A stretch of 64,000 bases of DNA from Gammaproteobacteria bacterium (GTDB lineage Bacteria; Pseudomonadota; Gammaproteobacteria; Pseudomonadales; Alcanivoracaceae). Shown in pieces: positions 39,500-48,411 of this stretch (within the stretch, counting starts at the first letter, position 1; each line of letters opens with the position of its first letter). The stretch is from the NCBI GenBank assembly GCA_018067045.1, contig JAGPVL010000033.1, positions 124,001-188,000 on the forward strand, in the 5' to 3' direction. Below the pieces are notes generated by a model, which ran no database searches, was not told the DNA's origin, and worked only from the letters and a program-made list of their open reading frames with translations. The translations under genes were made by a program, and so were the position numbers.

Positions 39500-40837
39500 T
39501 TAGGAGGCGGCGCTCACTTTGCTATTGCTTTTGCTGTTGGTGTTGCTGCGACGTTCTTGCTGAACCTTATCGCGCAAAACGGTATCGACGGCTTCAGATA
39601 AGATGTCCATTCCTTTATTCAACTCTTCTTCGCTTATGGTTAGCGGGCAGAGCGTTTTAATCACTTGGTCATCGGCACCGGATGTTTCAATCACCATTTT
39701 TCGCTTGAAAGCTTCTTGGGTGATTTCGCTGGCGAGTTCGCCATCGCGACACACAAGTCCTTGCATCATGCCGCGACCATTGAGGTGAAACCAATAGTCA
39801 TCATAGCGCGCCGCAATTTCGCGGAAGCGATCGGTGATAATTGTTGCTTTCTTTTTTATCTCGTTAGAGAAAGTATCGTCGCGCCAGAAATGATCAAGCG
39901 CTGCGGTCGCGGTAACGAACGCAGGGTTGTGGCCACGAAAAGTACCGTTGTGCTCGCCTGGCTTCCATAGATCAAGCTCTGGCTTCATGAGCACAACCGC
40001 AAAAGGCAGGCCGTATCCGCTCAGTGATTTCGACATGGTGACAATGTCAGGCTTGATACCGACCTCATCGAAACTAAAAAATGTTCCGGTACGTCCACAG
40101 CCTGCTTGGATGTCATCAACGATCATTAGCATGTCGTGCTTGCGACACACTTTCTCAAGGTTACGTAACCAGTCAAAGCTGGCTGCGTTGATGCCGCCTT
40201 CGCCCTGTACGGTTTCAACAATAACGGCCGCTGGATGATCAACGCCGCTAGATGAATCAGACAGCATTTTGTCGATCATTTCGGTGGTGTCAAAGCCGCT
40301 GCCGAGATAGCCGTCGTATGGCATGACGGTGGCGCCTGCCATTGAAACGCCGGCGACGCCGCGATGGTGGCTATTGCCAGTTACTGCGAGAGAGCCGAGT
40401 GATACGCCATGGAAACCATTGGTAAAGGTGATGATGTTTTCACGACCCTTAATGTTGCGGGCGATTTTCAGTGCCGCTTCAACCGCATTGGTGCCGGTTG
40501 GGCCAGTAAACTGCATGATGTATTGCATGTCACGCGGTTTGAGAATGACTTCTTCAAACATGGCAAGAAAGTTACGTTTTGCCACGGTGTGCATGTCGAG
40601 TCCGTGAACAATGTAATCTTCACTCAAGTAGGCGAGCAACTTTTCTTTAAGAACGGGGTTGTTATGGCCGTAGTTAAGCGTGCCTGCGCCGGCAAGAAAG
40701 TCTAAGTAAGCTTCGCCGTCAGTATCATAGAGGTAGCTTCCCTTCGCCTTGCTAAAGAGCACGGGAAAACTACGCGCGTAGCTTTGTACTTCCGATTCGA
40801 TTCGGTCGAATACACCAGTTCCTGATCCGTTGTCCAT
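39500..40837 (-). CDS. ectB: diaminobutyrate-2-oxoglutarate transaminase EctB
   Basis: This 445-residue PLP aminotransferase makes L-2,4-diaminobutyrate from aspartate semialdehyde with glutamate as donor. The N-terminus FDRIESEVQSYARSFP, LDFLAGAGTLNYGHNNP, and the PLP Lys in MSKSLSGYGLP are diagnostic. A C-terminal Ser/Asn/Lys tail of about 20 residues extends beyond the usual end. GGGAGG precedes the ATG closely, a strong ribosome-binding site. Confidence 0.96.
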   Translation of the reverse strand: MDNGSGTGVFDRIESEVQSYARSFPVLFSKAKGSYLYDTDGEAYLDFLAGAGTLNYGHNNPVLKEKLLAYLSEDYIVHGLDMHTVAKRNFLAMFEEVILKPRDMQYIMQFTGPTGTNAVEAALKIARNIKGRENIITFTNGFHGVSLGSLAVTGNSHHRGVAGVSMAGATVMPYDGYLGSGFDTTEMIDKMLSDSSSGVDHPAAVIVETVQGEGGINAASFDWLRNLEKVCRKHDMLMIVDDIQAGCGRTGTFFSFDEVGIKPDIVTMSKSLSGYGLPFAVVLMKPELDLWKPGEHNGTFRGHNPAFVTATAALDHFWRDDTFSNEIKKKATIITDRFREIAARYDDYWFHLNGRGMMQGLVCRDGELASEITQEAFKRKMVIETSGADDQVIKTLCPLTISEEELNKGMDILSEAVDTVLRDKVQQERRSNTNSKSNSKVSAAS

Positions 40838-40926
40838 ATCACACCTCCCTTGATGTGTTGCGCTGGCCAGAGGCCAAATAGTTAAAACATTTTTGTGCTG
40901 ACTGATGTGGCCGGCGTACTAAGTCG

Positions 40927-41523
40927 TTACTCCGCATCGAGCGTATCGGTGACGTCGTTGCGATTGAATGGCCCAATGCGTAGCAAATATTCATCGTTGT
41001 GTTCGCCGGCAAAATGCACGCGGCTATCAAACAGAATAAATTGCTCAGTGCGCCATTTGCGCTGATAGGCAAAGCCACCAAACATGCTCCAAGATGCTTC
41101 GTTATCGGGTGTTATGGTGGTTTCGATATATTGCACATCACCGCATTCGCTGCGATCAAGAAGCTCGGCAAGCATTCGCTTAGCAAGGCCGCGACCGCGG
41201 GCACTTTCATGTACGGCGACCTGCCAAACGAACAATACGTTTTGCTGCTTTGGTGGAATGTAAGCAGAGATAAACCCCACCATTTCACCATCGAGTTCGG
41301 CTGCGACACAGGTGTCTGCAAAGTGCGTGCATTGGAGCAAATTACAATAGACGGAGTTTTCGTCCAGCGGTTTAGACTCGCTAATCAGTTTGTGTAATCG
41401 CGGGCCGTCAGCGCTTTCAGGTTTTCGTAAGCAAATTCCATCTGTGCCCGCTGCTGACTTGTCGGCATTGCTTGAGTCGTTATTTGTTGGTGTTGCATTT
41501 GGAATGATTAGTTCGTCTTGCAT
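40927..41523 (-). CDS. ectA: L-2,4-diaminobutyrate acetyltransferase EctA
   Basis: This 198-residue GNAT enzyme acetylates diaminobutyrate. The GNAT core is visible: LHKLISESKPLDENSVYCNLLQCTHFADTC, WQVAVHESARGRGLAKRML (acetyl-CoA loop) and ETTITPDNEASWSMF. The ATG at 41523 is chosen because a further upstream start would overlap ectR extensively. Even so, the first 15 codons overlap the ectR 3' end by 44 bases in another frame. The N-terminal 35 residues are a variable polar extension. Confidence 0.94.
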   Translation of the reverse strand: MQDELIIPNATPTNNDSSNADKSAAGTDGICLRKPESADGPRLHKLISESKPLDENSVYCNLLQCTHFADTCVAAELDGEMVGFISAYIPPKQQNVLFVWQVAVHESARGRGLAKRMLAELLDRSECGDVQYIETTITPDNEASWSMFGGFAYQRKWRTEQFILFDSRVHFAGEHNDEYLLRIGPFNRNDVTDTLDAE

Positions 41524-42058
41524 GGTTTGGGCTGTCCTGTGTTGGCGTGAGCTCAGGTGAAGCGGACGCAAATTCCAGTGGTGTCTGATAGCGATCAATA
41601 GCGCCGACATCCAATACTGGTGATGCATCTAGGTCTTGGGCGTCCATCATGGTCGCGACCCGTTGAAGTGAGCTCAAAATTAGGGATTGCTCCCATTCGT
41701 GCAGTCCTTCGAACTGCTCCATAAATTCTTCTTGCAACGGCGTTGGTGCGCGTACCAAAAGCGCCGCACCGGATTCTGTCAGGCTGGCATAGACGCGGCG
41801 TTTGTCTTTGTCGCCACGTTGGCGCATCAGCAGTTCTCGCTTCTCCAATCGGTCGAGAATGGTGGTGACCGTTGCTTGGCTGAGTGAGACCTCGGCGGCG
41901 ATGTCGCCCATGGTCATTTCGCCACGCGCTTTGATCGCTTGCATGATCAGAAGCTGAGGGGCGGTTAGCCCAACGTCTTTGCTCAGCCGGCGCGAATAGA
42001 GGTCAGTGGCGCGGATGATTTTCCGTAAAGCAATTAACACTTCGTCGTGCTTTGCCAT
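41480..42058 (-). CDS. ectR: MarR-family regulator of the ectoine operon (EctR-like)
   Basis: This 192-residue winged-helix protein has its DNA-binding core at about residues 30-110 (LTAPQLLIMQAI, MGDIAAEVSLSQATVTTILDRLEKRELLMRQRGDKDKRRVYASLTESG), a classic MarR pattern. A long C-terminal tail (about 150-192) is polar. It lies directly upstream of ectA in the same direction and overlaps it. EctR homologues repress ect genes in halophilic methylotrophs, so the same role is inferred here. A palindromic candidate operator lies 21-42 bases before its ATG. GGAG precedes the start. Confidence 0.88.
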   Translation of the reverse strand: MAKHDEVLIALRKIIRATDLYSRRLSKDVGLTAPQLLIMQAIKARGEMTMGDIAAEVSLSQATVTTILDRLEKRELLMRQRGDKDKRRVYASLTESGAALLVRAPTPLQEEFMEQFEGLHEWEQSLILSSLQRVATMMDAQDLDASPVLDVGAIDRYQTPLEFASASPELTPTQDSPNHARRTNHSKCNTNK

Positions 42059-42078
42059 AGGGCTCCGATACTCATAAT

Positions 42079-42100
42079 CACGATATAAATGGATATCGTG
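42079..42100. promoter_or_regulatory. candidate EctR operator
   Basis: Perfect arms CACGATAT (42079-42086) and ATATCGTG (42093-42100) are separated by six bases, a size and symmetry typical of MarR-family sites. It lies in the shared ectR / symporter control region, close to ectR. Confidence 0.6.
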
Positions 42101-42244
42101 TGACGGCTAATATTTAGAGGGAAATTGCCCTTATGTGTGATAAGTGCCTGAAAATAAAGAAATCCGCTCTAAAATCTGGTAGCGTATCTTAAGTGAATAA
42201 TACTTAGATGTCAAAGTAATTACCGAGAGTGGTGATCGCTCAGC

Positions 42245-42280
42245 CCCTCTATAAGCCCGTTATCAGCGGCTTATAGAGGG
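42245..42280 (+). promoter_or_regulatory. 13-bp hairpin in the symporter leader
   Basis: CCCTCTATAAGCC (42245-42257) pairs perfectly with GGCTTATAGAGGG (42268-42280) over a 10-base loop. It ends 28 bases before the ATG of the symporter. No T-run follows, so an mRNA-leader structure or operator is more likely than a terminator. Confidence 0.6.
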
Positions 42281-42308
42281 ATTAAGCCAAAGGTTTGGAG
42301 TTCTATTT

Positions 42309-43733
42309 ATGTTGCTTGCCAGTTTTGGCTTTTTCTTACTGATATTTCTGTTAATTGGCTTCTCATCGGTGCTGGTGGGTAAAAAGCAGAGCCAGGATTA
42401 TTTGGTTGCTGGCCGCTCTGTGCCGCCATTTTTGGTGGGGTTGTCGGCGGTAGCGACCAATAACAGCGGCTATATGTTTATTGGTGTGATTGGCTTTACC
42501 TACGCGACAGGCCTATCTGCAGGTTGGTTAATGGTGGGGTGGATTGCGGGCGATTATATTGCGTCTTCATTTGTACACCGTCGTTTACGGGAGGCGGCGG
42601 AAAGTAATCGTGCGCTGACCTTTCCTGAGCTGCTGAGCACTTGGGGCGGAGAGGAGTTTGCTGTGTTGCGTCGTTTGATCGGCGCGGTTTCGGTTCTGTT
42701 TCTCGGCGTGTATGCGGCGGCGCAATTTAACGCCGGTAGCAAGGCGATGCATGTTGTGTTTGGTTGGGACTATCATTATGGCGCTATTCTCGGTGCAGTA
42801 ATGGTGCTGTTCTATTGTTTTTCCGGTGGGTTGCGCGCGTCAATTTGGACGGATGCTGCTCAGTCGGTGGTGATGATTAGCGCTATGGCGGCGTTGCTCT
42901 GGATCTCGTTGGACAGTGTTGGTGGTGTGGCATCAGCTTGGCAGGCACTGGATCAGGTCTCTGCTACGCATATGAATTGGTTTCCGGATAGCCTGGCATT
43001 TCCTGGTGTTGCTGGGCCGTTGATGTTTGTGATTGGTTGGATGTTTGCTGGCTTCGGCGTGATTGGACAGCCTCACATTATGGTGCGTTTTATGGCGCTC
43101 GATAGCGTACGTAATTTGTCCCGTGCGCGGCTCTATTATTACGCATGGTTCATCGCGTTTTATTTTCTCGCCAATGCGGTTGGCTTGGTTTCGCGACTGC
43201 TTATTCCTGAAGCCGGCTTTGATGCGGAGTTAGCGTTGCCGACATTGGCGCTGCAGTTGTTGTCGCCGGCGGTGGCGGGGCTGGTGTTGGCAGGTTTGTT
43301 TGCCGCCACTATTTCCACTGCCGACTCGCTTATACTAAGTTGCAGCGCGGCACTGAGTCGCGACTTGCCGCCGGCGCGCTGGCAAAGTTTTGGCTTGACG
43401 CGTTACAGCACCTTGGCGGTTATTGTGCTGGCATTGGCGATTGCACTGTTAGGTAATGCCAGCGTGTTTCAATTGGTGATTGTTGCTTGGGCCGTGTTGG
43501 CCTCCGCATTGGGGCCGCTATTAGTGGTCTACGCATTAGGAGGTCGCCCCGTGCAGTGGGTGGCAGTGCTAATGGTCTGCGTGGGGCTCGCGACGGTTTA
43601 TGGTTGGCGCGCTGCAGGGTTGTCGGAATCGGTGTACGAAGTGATGCCGGCGATGCTGGCAAGTTGGTTGGTCTACATAATGGCTGTTATGTGGGCTGCA
43701 TTGTTTTCATCGAGCCGAGGAATTCGTGAATGA
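42309..43733 (+). CDS. Na+/solute symporter (SSS family, PutP-like)
   Basis: This 474-residue inner-membrane carrier has about 13 membrane segments. Family features are LVAGRSVPPFLVGLSAVATNNSGYMFIG near the N-terminus, YCFSGGLRASIWTDAAQS, GQPHIMVRFMA (a PutP hallmark) and the Na+-site segment FAATISTADSLILSCSAALSRDL. Substrate cannot be read from the sequence. The divergent ectoine operon suggests uptake of an osmolyte such as proline or ectoine, which is inference. GGAG precedes the ATG. It overlaps the TPR gene by four bases. Confidence 0.9.
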   Translation: MLLASFGFFLLIFLLIGFSSVLVGKKQSQDYLVAGRSVPPFLVGLSAVATNNSGYMFIGVIGFTYATGLSAGWLMVGWIAGDYIASSFVHRRLREAAESNRALTFPELLSTWGGEEFAVLRRLIGAVSVLFLGVYAAAQFNAGSKAMHVVFGWDYHYGAILGAVMVLFYCFSGGLRASIWTDAAQSVVMISAMAALLWISLDSVGGVASAWQALDQVSATHMNWFPDSLAFPGVAGPLMFVIGWMFAGFGVIGQPHIMVRFMALDSVRNLSRARLYYYAWFIAFYFLANAVGLVSRLLIPEAGFDAELALPTLALQLLSPAVAGLVLAGLFAATISTADSLILSCSAALSRDLPPARWQSFGLTRYSTLAVIVLALAIALLGNASVFQLVIVAWAVLASALGPLLVVYALGGRPVQWVAVLMVCVGLATVYGWRAAGLSESVYEVMPAMLASWLVYIMAVMWAALFSSSRGIRE

Positions 43734-44689
43734 AGAAAATATTTGTGCAGGCTTTACTGTTGGGCTGCATTGCCTTGGTACCGATGGTCACGCCAGCGAC
43801 AGCATTGGCAACGCAGCAAGGTTACGGCGGCAGTGATGGTAGCGAGGGTGCGGCCACAACGGGCCCCGCAATGGGTGGGCTGCCAGCGGGTAGCAATGAC
43901 GTCGACAAGCTCTCGCCGTTTCGGGAGAACTGGATACTGAGTGAGTTGCGCAGCATTCGTACCGATATGATGCAGTACCGCAACGATATGAATCTACTGG
44001 TTACGGATCGTGAGCTAGAGGTGGCCGATAAGGCGATGAGTTACGCTGACTCAACGGTAACGTACTTTTTCTATCTGATTGCGGGCGCGGCGTCGTTGTT
44101 AGCGCTGGTCGGTTGGACCACCATTCGAGACTTAAAAGACAAGATTCGTGGTTATGCCGAGGCGGAAATGACACGCCTTACAGGTGAATATGAGTCCCGT
44201 CTTGAGGGGCTGGAGCTGGAATTGCGGAGTAAGTCGCGCACTATCGCGGCCAACCAAGAAGAAATCGAGCGCACCAATGAAATTCACTCGCTGTGGCTTA
44301 AGGCAAGCAAGGAAGTGTCGCCACAAGCGAAAATGGTGATGTATGACCGCATTCTTGAGCTACGCCCAGATGATCACGAGGCATTGGCTTGGAAAGCCGA
44401 CACGGTACTGGAGCTCGGCGAGCAGCGCTGGGCCTTAAATCTTTGTGACAAGGTGTTGGCAATCGACCCGAAGGATGCGCATGCCCTCTATCAGCGCGCT
44501 TGCGCTTGGGTTGGGTTGGATGAGATCGAGACGGCCCTTACTGATTTGGCGACTGCGTTACACATCATGCCTAGCCTGAAGGACGCTGCGGTTAAAGAGG
44601 AGCACTTTGCCCCGATCCGCGACCTTGAAGCGTTTCAGGAGCTGTTAGCAGCTCACCACGCCGATGCAGAGCCTGCACGGCAGGAGTGA
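43730..44689 (+). CDS. membrane TPR protein with coiled coil
   Basis: This 319-residue protein is not assigned to a named family. It has a signal peptide-like N-terminus (about 1-27) and a Gly-rich low-complexity stretch (about 31-57). A helical segment, one membrane segment (about 110-131), a charged coiled coil (about 132-190) and about three tetratricopeptide repeats (about 200-300; e.g. ALAWKADTVLELGEQRWALNLCDKVLAIDPKDAHALYQRA) follow. The ATGA overlap with the symporter implies coupled translation, so it may be an accessory protein of that transporter. Confidence 0.82.
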   Translation: MKKIFVQALLLGCIALVPMVTPATALATQQGYGGSDGSEGAATTGPAMGGLPAGSNDVDKLSPFRENWILSELRSIRTDMMQYRNDMNLLVTDRELEVADKAMSYADSTVTYFFYLIAGAASLLALVGWTTIRDLKDKIRGYAEAEMTRLTGEYESRLEGLELELRSKSRTIAANQEEIERTNEIHSLWLKASKEVSPQAKMVMYDRILELRPDDHEALAWKADTVLELGEQRWALNLCDKVLAIDPKDAHALYQRACAWVGLDEIETALTDLATALHIMPSLKDAAVKEEHFAPIRDLEAFQELLAAHHADAEPARQE

Positions 44690-44930
44690 TGGTCGAGGAT
44701 GGTGAGATTCGCGCTGTTCAGCGCAAAGAGGCCGTCATAGCATAAAGCTATGTGCGGCAGCGAATATCCACATGAACATACGGTCTAATATAGCGCGATA
44801 ATTTGATAGACTTGCGCCCCCTCGCGAACAGGCGTGATTGTTCGCGCTTCAGGCGGAAGACATCCCTGAGCGAAAGGCCCCTGTGGCAAGTTCGTTTGAT
44901 GGTTGATAGCCCGCTGCAACGGAGTACCGG

Positions 44931-45890
44931 ATGAACGACAAAGTACAGACCGCAGGCACTCATGACATGCCTGACGTAGCAAGCTCAATGAAGCGCCATA
45001 TCCACAGCAAGCTTGACTGGGTTGGCATGAGTGAAATTCATTTGCCTGCAAAGGTAAGTGATACGCTGGCTGGCGAGCGACCAGTATCAACTTCAATTCA
45101 AGCGTACGTTAATCTGGATAATCCAGATGCGAAAGGCATCCACATGTCGCGCTTGTATCTGATGTTGGAAGAAACGTTTGGCGATTTGTCGGTGAGCACC
45201 TCATCCATTGATACCTTGCTGAAGAATTTTTTAGAGACGCATGACGGCCTAAGCACGCGTGCTTTTGTGCAGTTGGATTTCGAATTTTCTATGCGCCGCC
45301 CGTCACTGAAAAGTAACTACGCAGGTTGGAAAAGCTATCCGGTCACGATCGCGGCGAATTTGTGTGAAAAGGGATTGCGTATTGAGTTAACCGTTGAGGT
45401 GCTCTATTCATCAACCTGCCCATGTTCTGCCGCGTTGGCGCGTCAGCTTATTCAGGATGAGTTCAGCACCGTGTTCGGCGCCGACGGAAAAGTTGATGCG
45501 GATAAAGTGCACGAGTGGCTGGGTACCGAGCAAGGTGTTCTGGCCACGCCGCACAGCCAGCGCTCTGTCGCGCAGGTAAAAGTGTTGCTTGACCACACTG
45601 AGGGCGAGGCGTTTCCGATTACCGCATTGATTGATTTGATTGAGGGAGCGCTCAAGACGCCTGTTCAGACCGCGGTAAAACGTGAAGACGAGCAAGAGTT
45701 TGCGCTCTTGAACGGGCAAAACTTGATGTTCTGCGAAGACGCGGCACGTCGTTTACAGACAATGATTGACAGCGATTCTCTGTATAAAGATTTTTGGTTG
45801 CGTGTAAATCACTTAGAAAGTTTGCACGCCCATAATGCGGTGTCGATCGTGACGAAGAATGTTGAAGATGGTTATTTACCGATTCCGTAA
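44931..45890 (+). CDS. folE2: GTP cyclohydrolase IB, FolE2
   Basis: This 319-residue enzyme of the FolE2/MptA family makes dihydroneopterin triphosphate from GTP for folate synthesis (and queuosine where present). The family active-site Cys region is present as TCPCSAAL, with Cys at residues 163 and 165. FolE2 works with metals other than zinc and is commonly induced under zinc limitation, unlike zinc-dependent FolE1. Its neighbour on the other strand is a zinc-type ABC system, which supports this. A CATAGC/GCTATG inverted repeat lies at 44736-44752, well upstream. No Zur box was recognised. Confidence 0.94.
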   Translation: MNDKVQTAGTHDMPDVASSMKRHIHSKLDWVGMSEIHLPAKVSDTLAGERPVSTSIQAYVNLDNPDAKGIHMSRLYLMLEETFGDLSVSTSSIDTLLKNFLETHDGLSTRAFVQLDFEFSMRRPSLKSNYAGWKSYPVTIAANLCEKGLRIELTVEVLYSSTCPCSAALARQLIQDEFSTVFGADGKVDADKVHEWLGTEQGVLATPHSQRSVAQVKVLLDHTEGEAFPITALIDLIEGALKTPVQTAVKREDEQEFALLNGQNLMFCEDAARRLQTMIDSDSLYKDFWLRVNHLESLHAHNAVSIVTKNVEDGYLPIP

Positions 45891-45908
45891 GGATGCGTTG
45901 AATGCAAA

Positions 45909-45956
45909 CCGAGCAATAAAAAAGCCCGCTTAGATGCGGGCTTTTTTATTGCTCGG
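45909..45956. terminator. bidirectional terminator, folE2 / outer-membrane protein
   Basis: Arms of 21 bp (45909-45929 and 45936-45956) with a six-base loop contain the GC core GCCCGC / GCGGGC flanked by A- and T-runs. It serves folE2 (plus) and the barrel protein (minus). Confidence 0.92.
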
Positions 45957-45972
45957 CCGTATAGCTAATGAA

Positions 45973-46506
45973 CTAGAAACGTCCGCCAATACCGAGGCCA
46001 AGATTACTGATTTCGTCGCCACTGCGGTCAATGACACGCAAATATTCCAAGTTCACAAATAGGCGTTGTGTGATGTCCATTTCTGCGCCTATGCCAAGTG
46101 ATAAGTCGTTGTAGTTTTCACTGCCGCCTGGTTTCTCGGTTGTCTCTACACGGGTTAGGCCAATAAGACCATAAGGACGGACCGCGAAATCTTTTGGAAA
46201 CTGGCCTCGTAAGTAGGTGCCGTAATAGCGATCGATTTCGATCTCTGTACCACGAATTTTGTCGTCATCTAGACCAAGGGCGGCGCGGAACTCAAAGCCA
46301 AACGTATTTTCGTTGTTGAGCCATGAACCAAACTTAAACTGTAGGGCGGTGACGTCGGCGTCACGGCCACCGGCATCGTCCGGTTCAATGCTGCTAAAAA
46401 CAAGATCCGCGCCAGCGAAGCCTGCGGCTTGGGCGTGCATAGTCAGTAAAAGCATTGGTAACGATAGCAGCAGTGCAAGTAGTGGTGCCGAGACGTTCTT
46501 CTTCAT
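45973..46506 (-). CDS. small outer-membrane beta-barrel protein
   Basis: This protein of about 177 residues has a signal peptide (cleaved near AQA-AG, about residue 28) and an eight-strand-like barrel ending in GIGGRF, the terminal Phe typical of outer-membrane proteins. The ATG at 46506 has GGAG six bases upstream and is preferred over one four codons earlier. Related to small OmpA/OmpW-like barrels; its function is unknown. It follows znuB on the same strand with an 87-base gap. Confidence 0.8.
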   Translation of the reverse strand: MKKNVSAPLLALLLSLPMLLLTMHAQAAGFAGADLVFSSIEPDDAGGRDADVTALQFKFGSWLNNENTFGFEFRAALGLDDDKIRGTEIEIDRYYGTYLRGQFPKDFAVRPYGLIGLTRVETTEKPGGSENYNDLSLGIGAEMDITQRLFVNLEYLRVIDRSGDEISNLGLGIGGRF

Positions 46507-46605
46507 TCTTTTCTCCATCCCAAATCAAGGTTGCTGGCGATTGTAGCGGATGCGAGCCAGAACCGCGAAATGTCGTTGGGTTAATTGGCTTATAGGCTAG
46601 GAAGT

Positions 46606-47445
46606 TCATGGCGCGGCATGCTTTGTCTGCGCCTGGCTACGTTTGTTTATCAGTTGGTTGGCGGCATTGCCGCATAGGCAGCTTAGCGCCAGCGCTACGA
46701 CAATCGTCGGGCCGCTGGGTAGGTCGTAAAGCAGACTGGCGGAAAGGCCAAGAATAAACCCTGACGCTCCTGTAACCGTGGCGAGAATTATGGCGTGAAG
46801 GGCTGACTCCTTGCGATAGCTCAGCGCTGGGAAAATCAGGCAGGCGAACACCAGATACACACCAACGATCTGTACGGCCGCGGTGATCGCGATGGCAAAC
46901 GGGATGTAGAAACGCAGCAGAGGTGATGAAAATATACGCATGCATAATAGGCTGGCGATGGAAGCGGCTGCTAGCCAGATAAGCTGTTCGGTATTCGCCC
47001 AAAGAATTTGCCCCGCCATGAGGTCGTGCATATGTTCGCTGCCATGGGGATCTTTGGCGCTGACCAAGATGGCTGTGCTGGCGAGCAGTACGAAGCTGCC
47101 GCCAATGAGCGCCTCTTGAATATGAGGCCAGCGTTGTTCGAGTTGGTGCAGGCTTGTGACCATTATGAGTGCCGCGGCCGCGGCACAGACTTGGGTGACA
47201 AAGCCTTGCGTGAGGAAGGAGGAAGTTAAATCCGCGTGAGCGCTTCCGTCAGTTTGAGAGTCGAGGATCAGCGTTGCCAGCAGTGCTCCGGTGGCGGCCG
47301 CCTGTGCGACGGCGAGATCGATAAAAATAATGCCGCGGCGTAAAACCTGACGACCCAAAGGAACGTGGCTGAGTAACACAAGGATTCCAGCGATAAATGC
47401 CGGTCCAAGAATGTCTGCGCTGCTGGCGGAGAAAAAATTAGTCAT
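46606..47445 (-). CDS. znuB: metal (zinc-type) ABC transporter permease ZnuB
   Basis: This 279-residue integral membrane protein of the ABC-3 family has about eight membrane segments. Typical stretches are FIAGILVLLSHVPLGRQVLRRGIIFIDLAVAQAAATGAL, with the conserved permease motif, and YRKESALHAIILATVTGASGFILGLSASLLYDLPSGPTIV. Its start overlaps the znuA stop by eight bases. No ATP-binding subunit (ZnuC) is encoded anywhere in the window. Zinc is the most likely substrate, judged from FolE2 and the receptor-like gene nearby; manganese is an alternative. Confidence 0.88.
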   Translation of the reverse strand: MTNFFSASSADILGPAFIAGILVLLSHVPLGRQVLRRGIIFIDLAVAQAAATGALLATLILDSQTDGSAHADLTSSFLTQGFVTQVCAAAAALIMVTSLHQLEQRWPHIQEALIGGSFVLLASTAILVSAKDPHGSEHMHDLMAGQILWANTEQLIWLAAASIASLLCMRIFSSPLLRFYIPFAIAITAAVQIVGVYLVFACLIFPALSYRKESALHAIILATVTGASGFILGLSASLLYDLPSGPTIVVALALSCLCGNAANQLINKRSQAQTKHAAP

Positions 47446-48400
47446 GCGTACATGCTCCTCGTTCCGCTAACAGCTTGCTGATAATCGTGTTAAACAGCTC
47501 ATCGAGCGGGTGCTTGTTTATATCGAATGATGCAGCGTTGCTGTTTGTTGTCTCGACTGTAAAAGGGAGCGCCAAGGCACAGACCGAGCTACGCTCGGCT
47601 AGCCAGTTGGCGGCTTTGTCGCCGTTATAATTGGTATAAATAATGGCGTATGGGCGCTGTGTTTCGGCAACATTAATTAACTTGGCGAGGTGAGTAGGGG
47701 TGGGGGGTATGCCCGGCTTAGGTTCCAGTTCACCGACTTGTTCTAGCGCCAACCAATCCAGTAAATAACTCCAGCTGCGGTGGTGCACAATAACCGTAGC
47801 GCCCTTTAGCGTGCGTGCTTGCGATTGCCACGTTTCAATGTTGCTTTCCCAGCGTTGAGAAAAAGACGCCAGTCGATTCTGATACAGCGTTGCGTTGTTC
47901 GGGTCAATCTCTGCCAGCCGTGCAGACAATGCTTGAGCAATGATCAACATACGTCTTGGATCGAGATGTACATGCGGATTGCCGGAGGCGTGTACGTCCC
48001 CATCTGCTCGATCAAGCACGATGGGCTTTTCCAGTAACGTAACCTGTTCTGCTGCTAAAAATAATCCGGGCGCGCGTTGGACGCGTGGGTTACTGCCTTT
48101 GCTGAGCAGTACAGGTAGCCAGCCAGCTTCTAAGCCAGCGCCGGTGCAAAACACTACATCGGCGCGCCGCACAGCGCTGATTAAGCTTGGTCGTGGCTGT
48201 ACATGGTGGGGATCTTGCTGGGCAGAAGTGGCGACATAAACCTCCACATCGGGTCCAGCAATCTCATGCGCTAATGCTTGCCACTCAGGTTCGCAGGCGA
48301 AAATGTTGAGCGCGAACCCCGGCCCGCTGATAAACAGCAGGCCGAGGTAGAGCGTGACGGATTGAATGTGCTTAGCGCTGAATGCTGTTTTATTAAACAT
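47438..48400 (-). CDS. znuA: zinc ABC transporter substrate-binding protein ZnuA
   Basis: This 320-residue cluster A-I periplasmic binding protein has a signal peptide (about 1-30). Candidate metal ligands are the His in DPHHVQPRPS, GNPHVHLDP and VIVHHRSW, with a late acidic residue. The long His-rich loop common in ZnuA is missing, although a short segment DRADGDVHASGNPHVH is present in that position. It sits 11 bases after the porin-like gene and overlaps znuB, so the order is porin-znuA-znuB. Confidence 0.88.
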   Translation of the reverse strand: MFNKTAFSAKHIQSVTLYLGLLFISGPGFALNIFACEPEWQALAHEIAGPDVEVYVATSAQQDPHHVQPRPSLISAVRRADVVFCTGAGLEAGWLPVLLSKGSNPRVQRAPGLFLAAEQVTLLEKPIVLDRADGDVHASGNPHVHLDPRRMLIIAQALSARLAEIDPNNATLYQNRLASFSQRWESNIETWQSQARTLKGATVIVHHRSWSYLLDWLALEQVGELEPKPGIPPTPTHLAKLINVAETQRPYAIIYTNYNGDKAANWLAERSSVCALALPFTVETTNSNAASFDINKHPLDELFNTIISKLLAERGACTHD

Positions 48401-48411
48401 CGGTTCGCTCC

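Noticed and set aside
39355-39660. Plus-strand open frame over the ectB-ectC gap
   Set aside because: It runs antisense into ectB with a Cys/Arg-rich unnatural composition and no ribosome-binding site.
44690-44930. Zur box upstream of folE2
   Set aside because: No GTTATA-type palindrome was found here, nor upstream of yidD, the secreted protein at 50200 or thrS. Only a CATAGC-ataaa-GCTATG repeat occurs, which does not match. A matrix scan would be needed to be sure.
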